Shown: positions 27,724 through 37,400, numbered from the stretch's first letter. The stretch is 64,000 bases of DNA from Drancourtella massiliensis (GCF_016900655.1 NZ_JACJKH010000003.1:62001-126000), one strand, 5' to 3'. A program made the numbers and translations. The notes: generated by a model from the letters alone, not told the origin.

Positions 27724-29733
27724 ATGATCAGCAGATATACATATGGAAGTTGCATTGAAACCGGTGCGGTGCCGGAAAAGCCAGAGATCGAGGCGGGAGC
27801 GCTTCCTTTTTTTGTGGTAGATGAAGAACAGATGACTTTGACATACCGGATGGCGGAACACGACCGGGTATACGGACTGGGGGAAAATCTGCGCGGAATC
27901 AACAAGCGTGGATGGATCTATGAAAGCAAATGTACGGATGACCCGAATCATATGGAAGAAAAGCGTTCTCTTTATGCTGCCCATAACTTTTTTGTAGTGG
28001 ACGGTTCGGAGACGTTTGGCGTTTTCGTGGACTATCCGGGAATTGTAAGTTTTGATATTGGATATACGAAGATGGAGGAACTGAAAATTCAGGCATCGGA
28101 CTGGAATCTGGATGTTTACGTGATTACAGGCATGGATGTGAAAGATATTGTAAAGCAGTTCCGGAAAATGATCGGACGCAGTTACATTCCGCCGCTGTGG
28201 GCATTTGGATATGGACAGAGCCGCTGGGGATACCGGAGTGAGGATGATGTCCGGGAAGTGGTGAAAGCGTACCGGGATCTTCAGATTCCGTTGGACAGCG
28301 TATATCTGGATATCGATTATATGGAGCGGTATAAGGATTTTACCCTCAATCAGGAAACATTTCCGGATTTTCCGGACTTTGTAGAAGAAATGAAGAAGGA
28401 AAACATTCACCTGGTACCGATTATCGATGCCGGCGTGAAGGAAGAAAAGGGATATCCGGTATATGAAGAGGGAATCGAGAAGGGATACTTCTGCAAAAAA
28501 GAAGACGGGACTCCGTTTGTGGCAGCAGTCTGGCCGGGCAGAGCCTTATTCCCGGATATGCTCAATACCGAGGCGCGTAACTGGTTTGGAGATCAGTACC
28601 GTTTTCTTCTGGATCAGGGGATCGAGGGCTTCTGGAACGACATGAATGAGCCGTCCATCTTTTATACGGAGGACAGCCTGAAGGCGGTCATGGAAAAAAT
28701 CGATACCTATAAAGGAAAAAATCTGGATCTGGACAGTTTCTCTGAATTCCAGGGGCTTGTGGGAGGCCTTTCCAACAATCCGGAAGACTATAAAGCATTT
28801 TACCATGATATGGACGGTGTCCGGGTGCGCCATGACCGGGTGCACAACCTGTTTGGATACAATATGACAAAGGCGGCAGGAGAAGCGTTTGAACGTCTGG
28901 AACCGGACAAGAGAATTCTCATGTTTTCTCGTTCTTCCTATATCGGTATGCACCGGTATGGCGGAATCTGGCAGGGTGACAACAAGTCCTGGTGGTTCCA
29001 CCTGCTTTTAAATATCAAGATGATGCCGTCTTTGAATATGTGCGGTTTCCTCTATACAGGAGCGGATCTGGGCGGATTCGGCGCAGATACGACAGAGGAA
29101 CTTCTGATGCGCTGGCTGGAGTTCGGCATTTTCACGCCGCTCATGCGGAACCATTCCGCCGCGGGAACAAGGGAGCAGGAAGTCTACCGGTTTGGAAATA
29201 CAGCAGGATTCCGGCATGTGATCGGACTGAGATACCGGCTTATCCCGTATCTTTACAGTGAATATATGAAAGCGGCGCTCCGCGGCGAAATGATGTTCCG
29301 CCCGCTGGCCTTTGATTATCCGGACGATAAGTATGCCGCTCAGGTGGAGGATCAGCTGCTTCTTGGCAATGAGCTGATGCTTGCCCCGGTCTATGAGCAG
29401 AACGCGAGAGGGCGTTATGTTTACCTGCCTGAGACGATGAAGATGGTACGCTTTAAGGAGGACGGAACGATGGAGACAGAGATCCGTCCGGCAGGACATC
29501 AGTACATCGATGTGGAACTGACAGATGTTGTATTTTTCATGCGTCCGGATACGCTGATTCCGCTGGCAAAACCGGCACAGTGTACGCAGGACATTGATTT
29601 TGAGCATCTGGAGCTTTTGAAATTTGTGCAAAATGAGATGGCATCTTATGAATATTATCATGATGACGGATACAGCAAGGATTATGAAAATCCGGAACAT
29701 CTCTCTCTTCTTTTTTCAACGACAGAAGAATAA
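27724..29733 (+). CDS. GH31 alpha-glucosidase
   Basis: 669 residues of glycoside hydrolase family 31. The catalytic nucleophile is the Asp in FWNDMNEPSIF (about residue 305), and the acid/base Asp lies in IWQGDNKSWW (about 420). Other family marks are YGLGENLRGINKRG, PPLWAFGYGQSRWGY and MRNHSAAGTREQEVY. No signal peptide, so the enzyme acts on imported alpha-glucosides. The ATG at 27724 overlaps the stop of a nine-codon frame (27701-27727) as ATGA; that mini-frame has its own AGGAG site and may couple translation. Fourteen bases separate it from nth, with two membrane protein genes after that. Confidence 0.93.
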   Translation: MISRYTYGSCIETGAVPEKPEIEAGALPFFVVDEEQMTLTYRMAEHDRVYGLGENLRGINKRGWIYESKCTDDPNHMEEKRSLYAAHNFFVVDGSETFGVFVDYPGIVSFDIGYTKMEELKIQASDWNLDVYVITGMDVKDIVKQFRKMIGRSYIPPLWAFGYGQSRWGYRSEDDVREVVKAYRDLQIPLDSVYLDIDYMERYKDFTLNQETFPDFPDFVEEMKKENIHLVPIIDAGVKEEKGYPVYEEGIEKGYFCKKEDGTPFVAAVWPGRALFPDMLNTEARNWFGDQYRFLLDQGIEGFWNDMNEPSIFYTEDSLKAVMEKIDTYKGKNLDLDSFSEFQGLVGGLSNNPEDYKAFYHDMDGVRVRHDRVHNLFGYNMTKAAGEAFERLEPDKRILMFSRSSYIGMHRYGGIWQGDNKSWWFHLLLNIKMMPSLNMCGFLYTGADLGGFGADTTEELLMRWLEFGIFTPLMRNHSAAGTREQEVYRFGNTAGFRHVIGLRYRLIPYLYSEYMKAALRGEMMFRPLAFDYPDDKYAAQVEDQLLLGNELMLAPVYEQNARGRYVYLPETMKMVRFKEDGTMETEIRPAGHQYIDVELTDVVFFMRPDTLIPLAKPAQCTQDIDFEHLELLKFVQNEMASYEYYHDDGYSKDYENPEHLSLLFSTTEE

Positions 29734-29747
29734 AATGGAGTGAAAAA

Positions 29748-30389
29748 ATGACCAAAAAAGAGCTGACATTAGAAGTAATTGAAAGATTGAGAAAAGAATA
29801 TCCGGACGCGGACTGCACGCTGGATTACAATGAGGCGTGGAAGCTTCTGATCAGTGTCCGGCTGGCGGCACAGTGCACCGATGCGAGAGTCAATGTGGTG
29901 GTGCAGGATCTGTATGCCCAATATCCGGATATCAACGCAGTGGCGGATGCACCTGTGGAAAAGATTGAAGAAATTGTGCGTCCGTGTGGATTAGGAAAGA
30001 GTAAGGCAAGAGATATCAGCGCCTGTATGAAGATCCTGAGAGACGAGTACGGCGGACAGGTTCCGGACGATTTTGACGCCCTGTTGAAACTCCCGGGTGT
30101 CGGCAGAAAAAGTGCAAACCTGATTATGGGAGACGTCTTCGGAAAACCTGCCATTGTGACCGACACGCATTGTATTCGTCTGGTAAACAGAATCGGTATT
30201 GTGGATGGCATCAAGGAGCCGAAAAAAGTAGAGATGGAGCTCTGGAAACTGGTGCCGCCGGAAGAGGGGAGCAGTTTCTGCCACCGTCTTGTTTACCATG
30301 GGCGGGATGTCTGTACAGCAAGAACAAAGCCGTACTGTGACAAATGCTGTTTAAGTGATCTGTGCGGAAAAAACGGGGTTGACAATTAA
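29748..30389 (+). CDS. nth: endonuclease III (DNA glycosylase/AP lyase)
   Basis: 213 residues. The helix-hairpin-helix LPGVGRKSANLIMG carries the catalytic lysine, and the catalytic aspartate is in IVTDTHCIRLVNRIG. The C-terminal [4Fe-4S] ligands are in VCTARTKPYCDKCCLSDLC; here seven residues lie between the first two cysteines, where the E. coli enzyme has six. It removes oxidised pyrimidines from DNA. It is translationally close to the GH31 gene (14-base gap) and to the membrane protein gene (11-base gap). Confidence 0.95.
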   Translation: MTKKELTLEVIERLRKEYPDADCTLDYNEAWKLLISVRLAAQCTDARVNVVVQDLYAQYPDINAVADAPVEKIEEIVRPCGLGKSKARDISACMKILRDEYGGQVPDDFDALLKLPGVGRKSANLIMGDVFGKPAIVTDTHCIRLVNRIGIVDGIKEPKKVEMELWKLVPPEEGSSFCHRLVYHGRDVCTARTKPYCDKCCLSDLCGKNGVDN

Positions 30390-30400
30390 TAAGGAGGAAA

Positions 30401-31348
30401 ATGCGATTGACCTATCAATATACCTTTATTCAGTGGCTGCTGTTTTTCTTCATTTACTGTTTTCTCGGATGGGTATGGGAGAGCTGCTATGTTTCCATAA
30501 AGAAGAGGGAATGGATTAACAGAGGATTCCTGCACGGACCGATGCTGCCCATTTATGGAAGCGGTGCGATTATCGTGCTTTTATGTACAATTGGAGTAAG
30601 AGATCAGGTGATTCTGATATTTATTTTCGGAATGACAGGGGCAACCATTCTGGAATACGTGACAGGGGCCTGCATGGAGCGGCTTTTCCGGGTACGGTAC
30701 TGGGACTACAGCCATATGCCGCTGAATCTGAAGGGCTATATCTGTCTCCCGGTTTCGCTTGGCTGGGGTGTGTTTTCTGTGCTTCTTGTGCGGGTGATCC
30801 ATGTACCGATCGAAAATGCTGTCCTTCAGATTCCGGAACGGATTGCAGAAGCGGTAACTGTCCTTTGCTCCTCTGCGTTTGCTGCAGACTTTACCCTGTC
30901 ATTCGGCGAGGCAATGGATCTGAGGGATATGCTGATCCGGTTAAGTGACAGCAATGAAAAAATCCAAAGACTGCAGAAGCGTCTCGAAGTTGTTTCCGCA
31001 TTTGCGGAGGATGGACTGATGCAGTATCAGATGAAACGGGAAGAACGAAAGATGTCCCGGAAAGAATTCCTGGAAGGAATGATCGAACGGCAGAGAGAAA
31101 ACCGTCGTATGATGCTTGTGGAGCTTATTGACAGAGTCAACGAGTCCATAGATGCCGGTCTGGAGAAGCGGGAAGAGCTTCAGAAAATTAAAACACAGAT
31201 CGAGCAGGAATTTAAGAACATCGGCTCTTTGACGAACCGGGCGGCAAGACGTTCCGCAAGACTGCTGCACCGAAATCCGAATACGGTATCGAAGAGATAT
31301 GCCGAAGCGTTAAAGCAGGTACAGGAAATGCTGAAGAAAAAGAAATAG
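30401..31348 (+). CDS. CmpB-type putative membrane protein (ABC_trans_CmpB family)
   Basis: 315 residues. The first 175 residues hold about five membrane helices with the family signature FLGWVWESCYVSIKKREWIN, RGFLHGPMLPIYG and EYVTGACMERLF. The remaining 140 residues are hydrophilic and helical, with a run of charged residues (QKRLEVVSAF, MKREERKMSRKEFLEGM) likely to be a cytoplasmic coiled coil. The family is annotated as a putative ABC permease, but transport has not been shown to my knowledge. AAGGAGG precedes the ATG. Confidence 0.85.
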   Translation: MRLTYQYTFIQWLLFFFIYCFLGWVWESCYVSIKKREWINRGFLHGPMLPIYGSGAIIVLLCTIGVRDQVILIFIFGMTGATILEYVTGACMERLFRVRYWDYSHMPLNLKGYICLPVSLGWGVFSVLLVRVIHVPIENAVLQIPERIAEAVTVLCSSAFAADFTLSFGEAMDLRDMLIRLSDSNEKIQRLQKRLEVVSAFAEDGLMQYQMKREERKMSRKEFLEGMIERQRENRRMMLVELIDRVNESIDAGLEKREELQKIKTQIEQEFKNIGSLTNRAARRSARLLHRNPNTVSKRYAEALKQVQEMLKKKK

Positions 31349-31366
31349 GAATGAGGAAAAAACAAC

Positions 31367-32326
31367 ATGAAAAAAGAAAAGCTTTTGACCAACGGATGGG
31401 TGGTGGCCATCGGGGCCATCATCAGCTGTGCGTTGTGGGGAAGTGCTTTTCCGTGCATTAAAATCGGATATAAGCTGTTGAATATCGCCGCGGATGATGT
31501 CAGCACACAGATTTTATTTGCGGGGGTGAGATTTACACTTGCCGGCGTGCTGAGCATTGTATTTGAAAGCATCATAGAAAGAAGAGTACTGCTTCCGAAA
31601 AAAAGTTCCATTGGAAATATTCTGAAGCTGTGTATGATGCAGACGGTCATCCAGTACCTCTTCTTCTATGTCGGACTGGCACACTCAAGCGGGGTGACCG
31701 GATCGATCATCACGGGAACAAACAGTCTTCTTACGATTCTGATTGCCTGCTTCATCTTCCGCCAGGAAAAAATGACGCTTCCGACCATGATCGGGTGTGT
31801 GATCGGTCTTGCCGGTGTCGTTGTAGCAAATCTTGGAGGGGGTTCCATCGGAACACAGATGCACCTTAATGGAGAGGGATTTGTCTTTATTGCGGCATTA
31901 TTTTATGCGATCTCATCTATCTATCTGAAGAAATATTCGCAGCAGGATGATCCGGTCATGTTAAGCGGCTATCAGTTCCTTGTGGGAGGACTGATCCTTT
32001 CCGTGCTTGGATTTGCAACAGGCGGACGTCTGTCAGGATTTACCTTGCAGTCATCCCTTCTGCTTTTGTATCTCGGATTTTTATCCGCCATGGCTTACGC
32101 ACTCTGGGGTATTCTTCTGAAATACAATCCGGTGTCCCGCGTAGCGATTTACGGCTTCACCAATCCGGTAATCGGGGTACTCTTATCAGCGCTGCTTCTT
32201 GGAGAAGGTGGCCAGGCATTTTCCGCAAAAAATCTGCTGGCACTGTTGCTGGTATGTACGGGAATTATTGTCGTGAACCTGTGGAAAAAGAAGGAAGGGG
32301 AACAAAAGGTGCCTCAGGCAGAATAA
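31367..32326 (+). CDS. EamA/DMT-family transporter
   Basis: 319 residues with ten predicted membrane helices as two EamA repeats; the first begins CALWGSAFPCIKIGY and the second has FYAISSIYLKKY. Drug/metabolite transporters of this type export amino acids or other metabolites. Substrate unknown. It is the last gene of the GH31-nth operon, followed by a terminator. Confidence 0.9.
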   Translation: MKKEKLLTNGWVVAIGAIISCALWGSAFPCIKIGYKLLNIAADDVSTQILFAGVRFTLAGVLSIVFESIIERRVLLPKKSSIGNILKLCMMQTVIQYLFFYVGLAHSSGVTGSIITGTNSLLTILIACFIFRQEKMTLPTMIGCVIGLAGVVVANLGGGSIGTQMHLNGEGFVFIAALFYAISSIYLKKYSQQDDPVMLSGYQFLVGGLILSVLGFATGGRLSGFTLQSSLLLLYLGFLSAMAYALWGILLKYNPVSRVAIYGFTNPVIGVLLSALLLGEGGQAFSAKNLLALLLVCTGIIVVNLWKKKEGEQKVPQAE

Positions 32327-32343
32327 AATAAAGAAACTTTATT

Positions 32344-32381
32344 AAATCGGGAATGGTTCATTGGAATCATTCCCGATTTTT
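32344..32381 (+). terminator. terminator between EamA gene and AraC gene
   Basis: AAATCGGGAATG at 32344-32355 pairs with CATTCCCGATTT at 32368-32379, then T-run. The 3' arm overlaps the final codons and stop of the convergent AraC gene, so the C-terminal residues KNRE of that protein are encoded by the terminator. Confidence 0.85.
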
Positions 32382-33248
32382 ATGAGCAGAAGGCGAAGAG
32401 GAGAGGGTGCCGCTTGTGCGATACTGGCCTGGAGTGCATCCTTCCCATTTTTTGAAAGTATTACAAAAACTGGTTTCGCTCTGAAATCCTGTACGAAACG
32501 CAATTTCTTTTATGGAAGTGCCGGAAGATTTTAAAAGAAATTTTGCTGCGGAAATTCGGGTGGCGATTAGATAATGGTGGGGTGTCATTCCGGTTTCTTT
32601 TGCGAAGATCCTTGTGAAATGATATGGACTGACATTCGCCTGTTTTGCAAGTGTAGTCAGCGTGAGGGATTCATGAAAGTGTTCATTTATATAGGTGATG
32701 GTATCCGTAATAGAGGAAGTGCGAAGGGCGCTTCTCTTTTTGCTCTGCCCGGAAAAGAGAAGAATGTTTAAAATACGGGTAATATAATCGGAGAGAGCAT
32801 GTTCTTCCAGCGGAGAAGAAGTACGGAAAATTTCATAAATCCGGGAGAGCAGTCCGCCTGGAACTTCCGGATGCGCAGGGGCAATAACCGGACCGCATTC
32901 AGACAGAATTTCATCATGGTAAGCGCGGGCGAGAGGACCGTCAAAATGCAGCCAGACAGCCTCCCAGGAATCCTCACTGCCATAGCTGTGAGGGTGGTAG
33001 CAGTCCAGCAGAACAAACTGTCCGGCTGAGGCGGTACAGGATTGTGAGCCGGCCGAAACAGTGCAGGTTCCTTTTGAAATATACATGATCAGAAAATTGT
33101 CAAAATGATTTCTTTCTATGAAATAACCCGGCTCATAGATAAAATATCCGGTCAGGAGCGGATAGAGGTAGAGCTTTCGGGCAAGGGCGCTTGGGGTGTA
33201 GACATAGTAGTCTGACTGAGGTGAAACTTTGAATTCGGTAGAACGCAT
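32367..33248 (-). CDS. AraC-family regulator, probably of the DUF5107 gene
   Basis: 293 residues. An N-terminal cupin-like sensing domain (FLIMYISKGTCTVSAG, FVLLDCYHPHSYG) precedes a C-terminal AraC double helix-turn-helix (LTLTTLAKQANVSPYHFTRI and SIKEIAFRTGFQSETSFCNT). Such proteins usually sense sugars and activate catabolic genes. It is divergent from the DUF5107-TPR gene across a 163-base gap, which makes that gene its probable target. AGGT precedes the ATG at 33248. Confidence 0.9.
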   Translation of the reverse strand: MRSTEFKVSPQSDYYVYTPSALARKLYLYPLLTGYFIYEPGYFIERNHFDNFLIMYISKGTCTVSAGSQSCTASAGQFVLLDCYHPHSYGSEDSWEAVWLHFDGPLARAYHDEILSECGPVIAPAHPEVPGGLLSRIYEIFRTSSPLEEHALSDYITRILNILLFSGQSKKRSALRTSSITDTITYINEHFHESLTLTTLAKQANVSPYHFTRIFAKETGMTPHHYLIATRISAAKFLLKSSGTSIKEIAFRTGFQSETSFCNTFKKWEGCTPGQYRTSGTLSSSPSAHKNRE

Positions 33249-33411
33249 ATGATACCTCCATTTCTTTTAATGCTATTGTAAAGCAATTATCTGTAAAACG
33301 CAAAAGAAACAGCAATTTTTTTAAATAGATGAACAAGAAACAATAATGATTTCGCGGAAAATGCATATTACAATATGGTTAAAATAATAAATGCAGACGA
33401 GGAGTATCAAT

Positions 33412-36400
33412 ATGGAGGAAGTAAAGATCTGGGAAGAAGAGGTAGTCATTCCTACCTACGAGATTGGGGAACCGGATAAAAACCCGATGTTTCTGGAAAA
33501 GAGAGTCTATCAGGGCAGCAGTGGAAAGGTGTATCCTTATCCGACGATAGAAAAGATCAGTCAGGAAAAGACAGATAAAGTTTACAAGGCAGTATTTCTT
33601 GAGAATCAGTATATTAAAGTGATGATTCTTCCGGAACTTGGCGGACGGATCCAGAGGGCCTATGATAAGACGAACGAATACGATTTTGTATATTATAACC
33701 GTGTCATTAAGCCGGCGCTGGTCGGACTTCTGGGACCATGGATTTCCGGGGGAATTGAATTCAACTGGCCGCAGCATCACCGGCCGACGACATTCATGCC
33801 GGTAGATTATCTGATTCAGGAACATGAAGACGGAAGTAAGACACTTCTTGTCAATGATGTGGATCAGATGTATGGGACAAAAGGAATTGCAGGATTTACG
33901 CTGTATCCGGATAAGGCGTACATTGAAATCAGAGGACAGCTTTACAATCGGACCGCGCTGCCGCAGACCTTTCTGTGGTGGGCAAATCCGGCCGTTGCGG
34001 TTAACGACTACACGCAGTCAATCTTTCCGCCGGATGTCCATTCGGTAATGGATCATGGAAAAAGAGATGTTTCCCGTTTCCCGATTGCCAACGGGGTGTA
34101 TTATAAACACGATTACAGTGAGGGAGTTGACATTTCACGATATAAAAATATTCCTGTGCCAACTTCTTATATGGCGGAAAAGTCTGACTATGATTTCGTG
34201 GGAGGCTATGATTATCAGAAAGAGGCTGGAATTCTGCATGTGGCAGACCACCACATTTCACCGGGCAAGAAGCAGTGGACCTGGGGATGCGGGGAATTCG
34301 GAAAAGCATGGGACCGGAATCTGACGGACGAGGATGGACCGTATATTGAACTGATGACGGGAGTATATACGGACAATCAGCCGGATTTTACATGGTTAAA
34401 GCCGTTTGAAGAGAAGACCTTCTGCCAGTATTTCATGCCGTACAAAAAGGTCGGACCGGTAAAAAATGCGTCGATTCACGCAGCTTTAAATATGGAAGTA
34501 CGAAAAGAGGGCCTGTATGTCTGCGTATATGGTACACAGCCATATGATGACGCGGAAGTTGTGGTGACAAAACAAGGAGAAAGAATCTATTCGGAACGTT
34601 GTATGATCTCGCCGGTAGATATTTATGAGAAGGTGCTGGACATTACGGTGGAAAAAGAATCGGATCTCAAAGTTCAGGTGTTTTCCGGAGAAGAACTGCT
34701 TGTGGAATATCAGCCGGAAGATGCTGGAATTCCGGAGCTTGCAAAGCCGGCGGAGGCGGCAAAAGATCCGGAAGAGATTATGACAAATGAGGAACTGTTC
34801 CTCACCGGACAGCACATTGAGCAGTACCGGCATGCGACGTATCTGCCGGATCCATACTATCTGGAAGGATTAAAAAGGGATCCGGGTGATATACGAATCA
34901 ATAACGCATATGGACTTCTGCTGATGCGAAGAGGATGTTTTGAGGAGGCTGAATCCTGTTTCCGGAAAGCGTTGCAGAGGTTGACCTGGAAAAATCCAAA
35001 TCCATATGACAGTGAGCCGTACTATAATCTGGGACTGGCATCGTTTTATCAGGGGAAAATGGAAAAAGCTTTTGACGCATTTTATAAGGCAACCTGGTCA
35101 AATGAACAGCAGGAAATGTCCTTTTATTATCTGGCGGCGATTGAGTCGGGAAGAGGGCATTATGAGGCTGCGTTGGAGTTCGTCAACAAGGGGCTGGTGA
35201 AAAATGTGCACAATATCAAAGCAAGAGGTCTGAAAGCAGTGATATTGCGAAAGCTTGGGAAACAGGAAGAAGCAAAGCGGCAGATCGAAGAAAATCTGAA
35301 GGTGGATCCGTTCGACTTTGTGTCTATGTTTGAGAATGCTTTATTGGAAAAGGACAGTCCGGATGCACTCGCTGAGATGAATAAGCGGATGAGAAACTTT
35401 GGGGAATCCTATTTGCAGGCAGCCAGAGACTATGCAGAATCCGGAAATTATGAGGAAGCGGTTGCGATTCTGGCACAATGTACGGAAGAAAAGCCGATGC
35501 TTTACTATTACAAAGGGTATTATCTGCACTGCATGGGCAGTACCACGGAAGCAAAAGCGGTTTATGAAACAGCTGAAATGTGCAGTCCGCTTTATTGTTT
35601 CCCGAACAAGCTGGAAGATATTGCAGTATTGAAGGATGCGATCGCAGCCTGCAGTGATGGAGCAAAAGCATACTATTATCTGGGAAATCTTTATTATGAC
35701 AAGCTGCAGTTTGATCGGGCTGTTGCTTTATGGGAGGAATCAGAAAAGCGGGATGACAGTTTCCCGACGGTTCATAGAAATCTGGCGATTGCTTATTATA
35801 ATAAGAAAAAGGATCCGACGAGAGCACAGGAAGAGCTGGAGCGGGCATATGAACTGGACGAGACGGATGCACGGGTGTTCCTGGAACTGGATCAGTTATA
35901 TAAAAAGCTGGAAGTCCCGTTTGAACAGCGGATCCAGAATTATGAAAAGCATCCGGAAGTCATAGAAGAAAGAGATGACGTACGGATTGAATATATTACA
36001 TTACAAAATCTGCTCGGAAACTACAAGAAAGCATATGAATCAATTATGTCCCACACATTTCGTCCATGGGAAGGAGCAGAAGGAAAAATTACGACTCAGT
36101 ATAAGATTGCACTTCTTGAGATGGCAAAAGAATGTATTGATGCAAAAGAATACGGACAGGCAAAGGACTATCTTGAGAAGGCGCTCAGGTATCCTGAAAA
36201 TCTTGGAGAAGGACGTCTGGAGGGAACGAAAGATAATCATATTTACTATTATCTGGGAATTTGCAATAAGGCGCTTGGAAAAGAGCAGGAGGCGCACGGA
36301 TACTTTGAACGGGCTTCTCTGGGAGACATCGAACCTGCCGGAGTAATGTATTACTATGATCAGCCGGCGGATATGATTTTGTATCAAGGACTGGCAAAAC

Positions 36401-36696
36401 GGGAGCTGGGTAAGGAAAAGGAAGCCAGATCACGGTTCTTTAAGCTGCTTGATTACGGGGAACAACATCTGAATGATGAAATGCGGATTGAGTATTTTGC
36501 GGTTTCCCTTCCGGATTTTCTGATTTTTGAAGATGACCTGAACAGGAAAAACAAAGCTCACTGCTGGTATTTAATGGGGCTTTCTTCTTTGGGACTGGGC
36601 GAGCTTCAAAAGGCAGAAGGGTTTTTTGACAAGGCGCTGTCATACGATGCCAATCATCAAAATGCACGGATGTACCGGAAAATGACACAAAAGTAA
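33412..36696 (+). CDS. DUF5107 protein with TPR tail, probable carbohydrate role
   Basis: 1094 residues. The first about 340 residues are a DUF5107 domain, whose GGRIQRAYDKTNEYDFVYYN, WISGGIEFNWPQHHRP and FTLYPDKAYIEI blocks resemble the galactose-mutarotase beta-sandwich fold. After a linker, from about residue 460 to the end, there are some dozen tetratricopeptide-type helical hairpins (YNLGLASFYQGKMEKAFDAF, YYLGNLYYDKLQFDRAVALW, MGLSSLGLGELQKAEGFFDK). No signal peptide, so cytoplasmic. The histidine pair in WPQHHRP is a candidate active site. Function of the family is not established to my knowledge; the AraC neighbour and mutarotase fold suggest sugar processing. The ATG at 33412 with GAGGAG upstream was chosen over an earlier in-frame ATG. 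Confidence 0.85.
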   Translation: MEEVKIWEEEVVIPTYEIGEPDKNPMFLEKRVYQGSSGKVYPYPTIEKISQEKTDKVYKAVFLENQYIKVMILPELGGRIQRAYDKTNEYDFVYYNRVIKPALVGLLGPWISGGIEFNWPQHHRPTTFMPVDYLIQEHEDGSKTLLVNDVDQMYGTKGIAGFTLYPDKAYIEIRGQLYNRTALPQTFLWWANPAVAVNDYTQSIFPPDVHSVMDHGKRDVSRFPIANGVYYKHDYSEGVDISRYKNIPVPTSYMAEKSDYDFVGGYDYQKEAGILHVADHHISPGKKQWTWGCGEFGKAWDRNLTDEDGPYIELMTGVYTDNQPDFTWLKPFEEKTFCQYFMPYKKVGPVKNASIHAALNMEVRKEGLYVCVYGTQPYDDAEVVVTKQGERIYSERCMISPVDIYEKVLDITVEKESDLKVQVFSGEELLVEYQPEDAGIPELAKPAEAAKDPEEIMTNEELFLTGQHIEQYRHATYLPDPYYLEGLKRDPGDIRINNAYGLLLMRRGCFEEAESCFRKALQRLTWKNPNPYDSEPYYNLGLASFYQGKMEKAFDAFYKATWSNEQQEMSFYYLAAIESGRGHYEAALEFVNKGLVKNVHNIKARGLKAVILRKLGKQEEAKRQIEENLKVDPFDFVSMFENALLEKDSPDALAEMNKRMRNFGESYLQAARDYAESGNYEEAVAILAQCTEEKPMLYYYKGYYLHCMGSTTEAKAVYETAEMCSPLYCFPNKLEDIAVLKDAIAACSDGAKAYYYLGNLYYDKLQFDRAVALWEESEKRDDSFPTVHRNLAIAYYNKKKDPTRAQEELERAYELDETDARVFLELDQLYKKLEVPFEQRIQNYEKHPEVIEERDDVRIEYITLQNLLGNYKKAYESIMSHTFRPWEGAEGKITTQYKIALLEMAKECIDAKEYGQAKDYLEKALRYPENLGEGRLEGTKDNHIYYYLGICNKALGKEQEAHGYFERASLGDIEPAGVMYYYDQPADMILYQGLAKRELGKEKEARSRFFKLLDYGEQHLNDEMRIEYFAVSLPDFLIFEDDLNRKNKAHCWYLMGLSSLGLGELQKAEGFFDKALSYDANHQNARMYRKMTQK

Positions 36697-36709
36697 CAGG
36701 AGGAAGAAA

Positions 36710-37045
36710 ATGAAAAAATTACAGTCTGTTCAAAGAGAAGCATTTTTACCATATGGAGAGGTCCTGGAATTTCCGGCCGGCATAGAAGAAACATTCTGTA
36801 TTATTACTACAGAAGAGAAGGAACCATGGAGGCTTGCCGTGTTCCGGTATACAAACAAAGAAATCCAACGGATGGAGTGTCACCCGACATCCCGGGAAAG
36901 TTTTGAACCGCTGCATGGGCTGACAGTTCTTGTGGCAGCCACGCATGAAAATCCGGAAGAATACGAAGCATTTATACTGGACAAGCCGGTATGCCTGAAG
37001 AAAGGGATCTGGCATCAGGTGCTGGCACTGACAGAGGAAGCATAG
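36710..37045 (+). CDS. ureidoglycolate lyase-like (AllA family) protein, C-terminus cut by TAG
   Basis: 111 residues of a small cupin-type protein similar to the AllA family (FLPYGEVLEFPAG, HPTSRESFEPLHGLTVLVA, KKGIWHQVLAL). The frame stops at TAG 37043-37045, yet continues in the same frame for 25 further convincing codons (VKIVENLEVKSEFYDLEKEI) to TAG at 37121-37123. A single base change (CAG to TAG) would explain it. It begins 13 bases after the DUF5107 gene and shares its transcript. Its presence beside that protein suggests a sugar- or uronate-related role more than allantoin use. Confidence 0.7.
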   Translation: MKKLQSVQREAFLPYGEVLEFPAGIEETFCIITTEEKEPWRLAVFRYTNKEIQRMECHPTSRESFEPLHGLTVLVAATHENPEEYEAFILDKPVCLKKGIWHQVLALTEEA

Positions 37046-37150
37046 GTTAAGATTGTGGAGAATCTGGAAGTAAAGTCCGAATTTTATGATCTGGAAAAAG
37101 AGATCCGCGTTTTGGTAGGATAGATACCGCAAAGAAAACAGACACAGTGG

Positions 37151-37199
37151 AAAAGGCGTTGTAATCATGGACGGGAGTCTGTAATTACAGCGCCTTTTT
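37151..37199 (+). terminator. intrinsic terminator after the DUF5107 operon
   Basis: AAAAGGCGTTGTAAT pairs with ATTACAGCGCCTTTT at 37184-37198, followed by further T. It lies beyond the second TAG of the AllA-like frame. Confidence 0.85.
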
Positions 37200-37270
37200 G
37201 ATAAATACCATGTATTTGACAGCCCCGAAGAGAAATCGGATTCATGACCGATTGAACAGGAAGCATAAAA

Positions 37271-37356
37271 TTCTTAAATTATTAAGAAAGTATAAACACA
37301 TGCTTGACAAAGGGAGTTAGTGGTAGTAAACTTGATAACAGTTAGAAGATGCTAAC
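37271..37356 (+). promoter_or_regulatory. feo promoter with candidate operators
   Basis: TTGACA at 37304-37309 and TAAACT at 37327-37332 are 17 bases apart. Upstream lies a symmetric TTCTTAA-atta-TTAAGAA (37271-37288). Downstream of the -10 box is GTTAG-aagatg-CTAAC (37341-37356), the half-sites of which resemble those of DtxR/IdeR iron repressors. Iron control of feo genes is general knowledge; which of these sites is used is open. Confidence 0.5.
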
Positions 37357-37400
37357 CGTTTTCCGAAAGGAAAAAGATTCTAATAAGCGGAGGGGATTCT

